Positions 1 through 8,300 of a stretch of 64,000 nt of DNA are shown piece after piece (the stretch's first letter is position 1; each line of letters opens with the position of its first letter). This stretch comes from Limanda limanda (taxonomy: Eukaryota; Chordata; Actinopteri; Pleuronectiformes; Pleuronectidae), in assembly GCF_963576545.1 (NCBI RefSeq), contig NC_083639.1, forward strand, positions 22,600,118-22,664,117, given 5' to 3'. The notes under the pieces are model-generated. The model had not been told where the DNA came from. It saw nothing but the letters and a program-made list of their open reading frames with translations, and searched no databases. The position numbers were made by a program, and so were the translations under genes.

Positions 1-375
1 TTTCTGGATGGGGGGGGGAGTGAGAGGTCTGTTGTGAGAGGGGCAGGAGAAGAGAGAAGCAAAACTTTCATGCTGACGGCTTAAAATTTTCACGTGACAA
101 TTTATACTCAATGGTTGCAAAATAGTTATTTTATACATCGCTGGTGGAACTCTGAGTATATTATATATATCGCCCAGACGCCCCCCCCCCCCTAGTCTGA
201 TGACACGGTTTGTGTGTGTACGTGTGTTTGGATATCTGCGTGTCGGAGAGAGAGGAAGAGAGCAAATGAATGCACACGCAGCTATTAAGGCAGATTCATC
301 TCATTTAAGAATAATATTGATCAGTGTCGTTATTGTGGCGTCATTTCAGACAAATCAACCTTTAAACTAGTCAGC
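1..375. other. Non-coding upstream sequence
   Basis: Low-complexity and AT-rich sequence with a poly-C run near 181-192 and a purine-rich GA/G tract near 378-398. No convincing gene is visible. It may contain the promoter of the zinc-finger gene that follows, but I see no clear TATA or CCAAT cluster. Confidence 0.4.
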
Positions 376-378
376 TGA

Positions 379-481
379 GAGAGAGGGGGGGGCGGGGAGC
401 GGATTAAATGTGTGTGCGCCATTACCTTTCCTCCAAGTTCTGAGACTATCATACAGAGGCTACGTGAACTACCATGCTGCG
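379..481 (+). other. Candidate 5' exon of the zinc-finger locus (no ATG in frame)
   Basis: A short open stretch (reading ...ITFPPSSETIIQRLREL...) ends at a GTAATA donor after position 481 in phase 1. That is exactly the phase needed to join the zinc-finger exons starting at 713 and 2888. Short N-terminal exons of this kind are common in teleost C2H2 genes. However, the frame has a TGA at 376-378 and no ATG before the donor, and the ATG at 408 is in another frame that stops quickly. Either the true start is elsewhere or the exon is damaged, so this is only a candidate. Confidence 0.25.
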
Positions 482-712
482 GTAATATGTTGCTTTATTA
501 CCCCTGCGAGACAAAATACATATACCATCACAGCCCTATGTCTGTTGTGTTTTCTAATGTGTTCTTGTATTCGACTACTCTGCTGCTGTTAGGATGACAG
601 TTCACAGCTGGGTTCATTCAAGTATCCAAACATCTAGTTCATGTGTAATCAGAGAAATGCTTTACCCAAAAAAAACAACACAAAGAAAACGTTTTCCTAT
701 CCACTGTTACAG

Positions 713-1461
713 ATTCAAGGCAGATCGATTTGTCCACACTGGAGGTTTGTGTTCAGGACGAGCAGACACAGACGGAATCTATTCCCAAGGAGGAGCCGGA
801 TGACACAGACAATCTGACTCCAGTAGTCACAGTTGGAGAGAATGAAGAAAATCAGATGCCAGAGAGGCTAACTCAAGTTGAGACAGGTGGCGAGCACGGT
901 GAATATGCAGCGCCACACAACCGGACTCAAGTCATCACAGATGGAGAGCAAACAGGACAGGAGGAACGGTCACAATACGAGCAGACACCATCTTCAGGAT
1001 ATACCAAGAAGAAGAACAGGTTTTATTGTAATATCTGCTGTCTGTCTTTTTTTAAAAAGGCAGAAGTAATTTGCCACCTTGCAAATCATGCGGGAAACGG
1101 ATTACTGAAGTCCACCAGTACAGGGCTCGATTGCATTGATTGTGGCAGAAAATTCAAAAGCAAAAGTCAAATGATCATTCACATGAGCACACACTCCGGC
1201 GAGAAATTGTTTGCCTGTTCCATTTGTGGCAAAAGATATAAATTCGAATGTAGCATGAAAGTGCACATGCAGAGTCACAACGTGGAAAGGCGGTTCGGCT
1301 GCGACGTCTGTGGGAAACGCTTCCACCGAGCTTTCTGCCTGAAAAGTCATTTGAATAACCGTCACAGAGACTACAAGGCAGATGGGAGCAGCAAACGCTT
1401 CACGCAAGAGGAAAGCCCACAGCATCTCCTCTGCGGACCACTGCTAGATGGGCAACTCTGA
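713..1461 (+). CDS. C2H2 zinc-finger protein, terminal coding exon (4 fingers)
   Basis: The exon follows an acceptor (ccactgttacag) at 701-712 and runs to a TGA at 1459-1461. The first two bases complete a split codon (phase 1). An acidic, Gln/Thr-rich linker with a KEEPDD motif, typical of N-terminal regions of teleost C2H2 factors, occupies roughly the first 95 residues. Four zinc fingers follow, each with C-x2-C-x12-H-x3/4-H spacing and beginning YCNIC, CIDCG, CSICG and CDVCG. The TGEKP-like linkers are degenerate (SGEKLF, NVERRF). The product is expected to be a nuclear sequence-specific DNA-binding protein; target and effector domain are unknown and no KRAB, SCAN or BTB domain is visible. 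The upstream exon with the start codon is not secured, so this entry is partial. A polyadenylation signal lies about 250 bp downstream. Confidence 0.8.
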
Positions 1462-1706
1462 GGCCAAAGAGTTAAAACCATCCTTTCTTTTATCCTTAAG
1501 ATATTTTTTTCGGCTTTTTGCCTTCATTACGAGTGTTAGCGTGAAATGTGGAGAGAGGGCAGGTAAGACAAGCTGAAGGAGGGCTCAAGCCTCTGTATGG
1601 TGCAGAATTTATTCTTTTTAGGATTGTTTAAATATTTGAAGTTGACAGGCTTCCACAAGATGGCTTAATTTCATAGTTAACAGCTGTTAAAGTGTGGAAA
1701 GCTGCA

Positions 1707-1712
1707 AATAAA
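1707..1712 (+). other. Polyadenylation signal AATAAA
   Basis: Canonical AATAAA about 245 bp after the stop of the first zinc-finger exon and in the same orientation, making it a plausible 3' end of that transcript. Confidence 0.5.
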
Positions 1713-2887
1713 AGGGATTACAAGGATTACAGGGATTTACCTTTTTACATGGGCTTTTTAGTTTAATTGTTCTTTAAAGAATTTTACTGAGTTGACTTGA
1801 CCTTCATTAAGTTCTGACGGTTATCAATGTGCCACTCTGGTCTTATTGGCTAGAAAACTGCAACAACAATAATAAGTAAATACTGGTGTTCTATTGAATT
1901 TGTGTATTTGGGTGTTGCAAGATTAAAAAAATGAGTGATATATTCAGATTTGCCAATAATATGCCAATGTGCCAGTTGTGCTTTAAAGTGACCTACAGTG
2001 CTTAGTGTACTGATTTGATCTTGGACTGCACTAACGCGTTTACAAATAAAGTTTGATATATTGAACATGTGTACGTCAATAAATAACCGTTTGTTACCTT
2101 AACAATTCATTGCCTTTATGCTATTAAGAGGTGTGATTAGAGTACAAACATACTGATTAGGTATTCGGCTGAAGTAACTCATCTGTCCTAGTTCATATCG
2201 GTCTAACAATTGCCCATGTGACTTTTACTCAACAGCCTTCCAGCATTTATCCCTTATTTTTGAGGGTGGGAGGGGCAGACCACAGTTTATCTAGAGATCA
2301 TACTCGGGCGATCCCTCACCAAACCATTCGATAGGTTGACGAGTAGGCACAGTTTCAATTGACCAAGATTTTCTTTGACTGCAGCTCTTATGGAAAGATG
2401 AGGCATCGCAGACGTGCTCAGACATGATTTGAAAAGAGGTTAAGGTTGTGCATCCTATCAGCTAACCAGAGTTTAATCTGTGTATAAAATAAAATAATAA
2501 ATAAACACTAAAAAGCCATTCCCGTGGTCAAATTTGCTGAAACACCATTTGGTTAAAATCTGCATTCAAGCATATTGCCTCTGAGACGTCTGATTCATGT
2601 TCTGTACATGATAGAGGGTCATCACAAGAATATACATTTACATAACCAGTAACAGATAAACGTATCCTTTAAATTCACTCGTTAACACCATCCCATTTTG
2701 TTTCACACATTCACACATTTCATTTGACTGCTTTGTCCCTTAAGAAGATGGTATGACACAGAGGCGCTGATCAAAACAATCTCAAAGGTAAAAGTCCTGA
2801 TGGGTGTGGATTAATGGAGCACTATTTAGCGCTGATGACTTTGTTGCGTAGCACACGGATAATGCATTTCTGCTTCCATCCTTGCAG
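1713..2887. other. Intergenic or intronic spacer between the zinc-finger exons
   Basis: AT-rich sequence with no recognisable coding exon on either strand and no obvious mobile element. No separate first exon for the second zinc-finger unit was found here, which is relevant to whether the two units are one gene. Confidence 0.4.
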
Positions 2888-3648
2888 ATGCCAAACAGCC
2901 AACTACGCCTCCAGCCACGGCGGAGATCCACCCTACACAGAGTCTGAGTGGGCACCTAGACGAGCCAGGACCCTCCCATGTTAAAGAGGAGCATAGGGAG
3001 GAATTGTGGATCAATGGGTGCGAGGAGCAGCCTTCAGCTGAGGACAGTGATGATGAGGATGCCTTAACAAAAGAACTCATCAAAACAGTGCAGCAGTTAG
3101 AGGACTGCAGAGCTGCAGAGGAGAGCCAAGTTCAAAGAACTGAGGAGGATCCAGAGCCCTCTGAGGAGAAGACCAGCACTACCTTATACCGCTGCCACAT
3201 ATGCAACTACATATTCACCAAAAAGACAGTGCTCACGTGGCACCTAAAGACACACGAAAGCAAGTCACATGACGGCAAGGGAAACTTTGACTGTCACATA
3301 TGCGGCAAGCACATCCCCTGTCAGAGCAATCTGCAGAACCATATGAGAGTACACACAGGGGAGAGACCCTACAGCTGCCACTTCTGTGGCAAGTGTTTCA
3401 AACTTAAAGGACACATGACAGAACACATAAGGACTCACACCGGAGAGAAGCCTTTCAGCTGCCACATCTGTGGCAAATCCTTCAACAGAGGCTCCACTCT
3501 GAGAAAACACGTTTTAGCCAAACACAAAGAGGAGAGGCCGTACAAATGTGAGGATTGTGACGAGTTATTCACTGAAAGACTGCTAATGAAGACGCATATG
3601 CGAAAAGTTCATGGTGTGAAATTATCCGCAAGTCTAAGTATGGCCTAA
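2888..3648 (+). CDS. C2H2 zinc-finger protein, terminal coding exon (5 fingers)
   Basis: Starts after a pyrimidine-rich acceptor (ccatccttgcag) ending at 2887 and ends with TAA at 3646-3648. The first two bases finish a split codon, the same phase as the zinc-finger exon at 713. An acidic N-terminal region includes HVKEEH and DSDDED. Five C2H2 fingers follow (CHICNY, CHICGK, CHFCGK, CHICGK, CEDCDE), with canonical TGERP/TGEKP linkers between fingers 2-3 and 3-4. Fingers 4 and 5 end with H-x4-H. Canonical linkers indicate tandem DNA binding in the nucleus. The target is unknown. No start exon of its own was recognised between 1713 and 2887, so it may share the first exon of the upstream unit. 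Confidence 0.82.
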
Positions 3649-3748
3649 GACAATAAGACATAATTTATGATGCATACTGTCTAAACTCTGAGTCGAGAAT
3701 AGGACTTAGTGCTAGAATCAGTGAGTTTCTGTAATAATAACATTATAA

Positions 3749-3754
3749 AATAAA
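3749..3754 (+). other. Polyadenylation signal AATAAA
   Basis: AATAAA about 100 bp after the stop of the five-finger exon on the same strand. Confidence 0.55.
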
Positions 3755-4450
3755 AAATCTTTCATTTCATATGAAGCCAAACTTCTTAAAGAACATAGAT
3801 TCAGTAAAGTGGTATTGTAAATACTGTGCATTTATTTGTGAATTAGACAACCGTGTTTTTGCATTTTGTATAAAACAGGAGGTGATTAGCATAAAGGTTG
3901 CAAATAGGGCAAACAGCTAGCCTGACCTGTAAACGATTCAGTGTGAATCCCACATTCTGAATCTAGTGGTGAGGTTGCAGATACAATCAGATGAATATCT
4001 CTTTCTTTTTAAGTATGCAGAGGAATTTACAGTGGCCTTCAGTTAGCATAAAAATGTTAAAGGTCCTCTCAAGCTCCAGCGTTTGGTCTGTCCATTCAAG
4101 GCTACAGTAGGAAGAAGGAAGAGGACTTGTGGCCTATTTAGATTTCCAGGGCTTATTCTGAGGTAACAAAAAACGATTCTTAGTTTCAGGTGATTATATT
4201 GAAGATATTACTATGAATATTACATTTTTTGCTGTTATAAATCCTCCTAAATCCTGCACAATGGGGCTTTAAAAGAAAGAGGAAAAAAGTACTCTAATAA
4301 CAAGAAAACCTTCCTGGGGTAACATTATCGACTCTGACGTTTTGGAGTCTTGTTGTAGAATAATATTTGTTTATCAATGTACAGTATATAGAATAGAATA
4401 TATATACGACTTAAGGCTACTTGGAAAGAGATTTGGAGAATAAAGATGTA
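3755..4450. other. Non-coding spacer
   Basis: AT-rich sequence between the zinc-finger exon and the 22-bp repeat array. No supported exon or element was seen on either strand. Confidence 0.35.
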
Positions 4451-4454
4451 AGCT

Positions 4455-4605
4455 TAGCAGAAAAAAGTTGTACATTTACGAGAATTAAATCGTAATACGA
4501 GAGAAAAGGTGTACATTTACAAGAATAAAGTTGTAATATTACAGTAATACAATTGTAATTCAACAGTATAAAAGTCATAATATGAGAATAAAGAAAAAAA
4601 ACACC
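4455..4605. repeat. Degenerate ~22-bp tandem repeat array
   Basis: Successive units of about 22 bp share the pattern TACnnTTACnAGAATnAAnT(C/T)G. At least five units can be lined up, each diverged. Part of the same motif occurs in inverted orientation at 4838-4915. Arrays of this type are a common dispersed repeat in teleost genomes. Confidence 0.55.
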
Positions 4606-4837
4606 TTGAAAAAACAAAACAAAGCAGCGATGATAACTCGGTCTCACCGCAATTTTCATCCTTCTGGATCCAAAATCTTGAATCAAACCATGTTTCTCAA
4701 GAAACTATGAAATCCCTTCTAATAGAACAGATTAATAGATGTAACCAGTGTGTGTGGTTCTTTCTTCAGAATAAACACTATCTTTCAGTCTTACAAGTCC
4801 ATACACTTTTTAACAAACTTGTTAATTTGCTACTTAT

Positions 4838-4915
4838 TCCTCTACTATAATATTACAACTTATTGTGTAAATTCTTGACTTTTTTACTCCAATATTATGA
4901 ATTTATTATCAATGT
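4838..4915. repeat. Inverted counterpart of the 22-bp array
   Basis: Contains ACTATAATATTACAACTTATT-like motifs that read as the reverse complement of the units at 4455-4605. Together they make a loose inverted repeat around about 230 bp of unrelated sequence. Confidence 0.4.
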
Positions 4916-5010
4916 TTTTCCACCCTTTGAGTGGCCCTAATATTTCTGCATACTCTTCTACTCTAGAGGGAGAGGATATCTACTGGCCTGAATACAATAC
5001 ATTCTAATTA

Positions 5011-5054
5011 CCTTTAAAAAAGTAAGTGTCATCTTCCATTTGCACACATGATAA
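5011..5054 (-). pseudogene. Decayed exon 7 of the aldh1l-type gene
   Basis: On the - strand a short stretch reads VQMED...YFFK followed by a GTAATT donor-like sequence. Family members have a conserved segment here (xxVQxEDGKMIPASxYF), so the VQMED core is recognisable, but the middle residues (GKMIPAS) are missing. The nearest acceptor AG (ending just before 5054) would place it out of frame after exon 6 and hit a TGA. I read this as an exon relic. Alternatively it is chance similarity. Confidence 0.4.
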
Positions 5055-5180
5055 TCTAATGTTCATTAAGCATTTATCTGAGCCCTCCAGAGATTCGTGG
5101 GATAAAGTTAGATTTGTTATAGGCTGCTGTTTCACAGAGCTCTGGTACATGTGCAAACAAAGTTTAGGAAGCTGACTTAC

Positions 5181-5318
5181 TGCCTTGCCATCGTTGCCAA
5201 ACAGCACCAGGCCTGCTTTGGTAACGACGCCGGGTCGGCTGGCTCCGGCAATCTCCAGGGACTGACCGTCCATTTTGGTGCCTGCATCCACCAAAGAGGA
5301 GCCGTAGAAGGTCACTTT
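5181..5318 (-). CDS. aldh1l1: aldh1l1-type exon: C-terminal formyltransferase subdomain
   Basis: Forty-six codons between GTTGTTGCAG and a GTAAGT donor. Encodes [30 protein letters not shown]. This is the last intact exon found, and the donor is still consensus, so an exon further left would be expected in a functional gene. If the donor were ignored, the reading frame would continue only a short way before a stop. Confidence 0.88.
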
Positions 5319-8300
5319 CTGCAACAACAGAGACACAGAACAGAGTTTAGAGGAAACAAGGTTTAACAGAACACGCAGAGGATGTTTTCTAAAATGCCAC
5401 TAAATCCATTTTCAGACATGATCCGGAGGATGTTTGCAGAATTGGGCATGTTTGCCTTACACATGAGCAAAGCAGCAGAAGATTTTCCACTCAAAAACAT
5501 GTTCACAACAACACAGAAAACTCCACCGTGTTCATGTGAAGGGTGGTGCAGCCAGCAGAGGAAGGATGTAATGTATAAATTCTGCTGCAGAGATCACATG
5601 TTTTTGTTTACAGCAACACCGGTGCCGGCCCTTGTCACCAAAAGATCTTGTCTTTTTCTCTCTAAAATATTTGTTCTTTTTGTTATTTTCAGTTTCGCAT
5701 CTGTAGCATCACCAACATTATTAATGCCTACTGTGTATCCTGCAGAGAGACTCCTGCTGTTTGCTGACATAAGTTAATTCGGACATGCTCAGGAGTTTTT
5801 ACATGGAGGCTGGCAGGAGAAACTCAGGGGCCTCTCTCTTGGACATTTACGATCTCACATACAGCTGTCCGGAGAATGTCTGGAGATTATCTGGATGCGC
5901 ATGTGTGAAAGCTCATGTAAATAACAAAAGTGTTTCAGGCAGATTGTTTTCCTCCGGGTGGAAACTAAAAGGTGTATGGATATCCAGTAGCAGCATGTCA
6001 CAGATGCTCGCTGCACTGGCCACTTCACTCCTTGTTTAACTGGCAGCAAAATTCACACTGAACCGTAAAAGAATCCTTAACATCAATATAGAAACTTTTT
6101 ACACAATAATATTCAACTTGCAATGATGAGAAATCTCCAGGAGCAAGTCATTTCACTGCATGATATGACATGATTCATACTTTGTGCTCTAAGAGGAAGG
6201 ATGCCTTGTGAAAACAAAGTGTACATTTCTGACTCATTTATTCTGAGACCTGCCAAGCTTTTGTGTTGGTTAACTGTTGGTGATTGTCCAGGAATATGAG
6301 AAGATGTTCTGAATAAAGTTTTCTTTTGATATTAATGCTTAAACCATTGTTCTCTCAGCCCACAGCCCTGTCAGTCCCAAACATCATATTATGTATTATA
6401 TACTGTTTAAAATTGGAGCAGCTCAAAGTGTGTTAATTGTCATTGTAACATGACAAGCTAATACTCTAATACCTCTAGACTATACTTCAGAATTATATGA
6501 ACCATATTTTTCATTTCTAAACATTAACTTCTGGTCCAGGATAAGAGAAGAGAAAATATAGTATTACTCAGAGTCAGTGTGAGACAGTGACGTGTTACCT
6601 GTCCATCCACCTCTGCCCAGGCACCAGGCACTTTGTCGTTTCCTCTGATCCAGTTGTGGAGAGCCTCAGCCGCCTGGTTCCAGTCAATCTGTCAACAAAC
6701 AGAGACGACTCTTATGACCACAGAGATTACTCCTCATGTGTCAATGATACAAAATTCATTCAATCATCAATCACATTTTATTTGTATAGCCCATATTCAC
6801 AAATCACAATTTGTCTCATAGGGCTTTCCAGAACAGAAAGAGACTCAACATAACCACAACTAACATCGCTGTGTCAAAAGTACACTTTTATGACTATTTC
6901 AGGTCATTAGGATGCTATGAATGTATCATAAGATGCTTTGTGTCAGAATAAATGTATACCTACCCCTTCCTACTTACCTCCATCATTATTATTAATATTA
7001 CAAAATGTTCTTGAACAATTAGAATTGTATCACCTTACTTGGTACTCATAAATATGAAATTTCATATAAAAAACCTCGGCCACTTTATAGCGGTTTGTGT
7101 ACTATCCAGATGGTCAGCGGTTTGATCCAAGTCTCCCCCATTCTGCGTTCTTGGGCAACATACTGAACCCTGGTGACTCAGCGTAAGTGATAATACTGCA
7201 CATAGAGCAGCTGGACTGTATCAATGCGTGTGAATGGGCGAATGGCAAAACTGTACTCTAAAGTGCTATCAGTGGTCATATAAATAGAGAAAATAGCTAT
7301 ATAAATAAATACACAACATTTACCATCTTAAAATAAAGGAAAAAATGCCCAAAAAGTTTGAATTCATCAGATCTTTTTTGTTCTAAAATCAATGATTGCT
7401 TGCTCAAACATCAGCACAGAGGACTCCACAGCCATTGGTGAATTACACAGACTCTCTGCCAGCAGGACTGAGTGACCTGTCCTTGATTATCACCTTAGCA
7501 TTGTCTTTCTTCTGGATGCACTCGTACGTGGCTCCCTCCTGTGGCTGCGTGATCCTCGGGGCCTTCCCTTCTGCAATCAGCCTCACTGCATCCACCTAGA
7601 ACCAGAGCAGTGTGGCAGATACATTAACGCAATCACTGTGGACCTTGTCATCACAGTGCTCGTCAGGTTGGGAAACCGTCTGCAGGCATCTGGACAACGA
7701 CGAGCAGGAGGATCCATCACATGATGTGGATTTAGTTAGCTTTACCTGTGAGTTGTTGAACTTTAACCAAAACCTTAAGAATAACAATAAACCAAATGAT
7801 GAAATGATGAGAGACTTGAGTTTTTACCATAATAAATTGCACATTGAAAGTCTAACAACTTATGGAAACCCACGACTGCTTGAAACCTGAGAAATCTGAG
7901 AATACACTAGAGAGACAAGGTCCACATTCGGGGGGGGGGGGCTGTTGTGGATGGATGGGTCAACATTACACAGGACTTTGACACAAACTGAGATTATGTT
8001 TGTTTCCTCTTTGATAACGACAGTCAACATTGTAGTTTAGGTTGAAGCAAGTCATTGATAAAAGAAACAGTAGTTTCCTAAAGCAAACCACAAAGTGACA
8101 CATGGTAAGTTATTGCACAAACTCACCATGTGTTAATTATCATTACCGTGATGAAACGGGTCTGAATAGCCTGCTCCTAGTGTACTCACGGGTAGGAACA
8201 AGTGACCTGTGTGGTGGTTTATTTTGAAGGACTTGTTTGAGCTTGATATTTTTAAACTGCACTCAATATTTGAATGTGAAAAATCCTCGGACAAAGCCAC

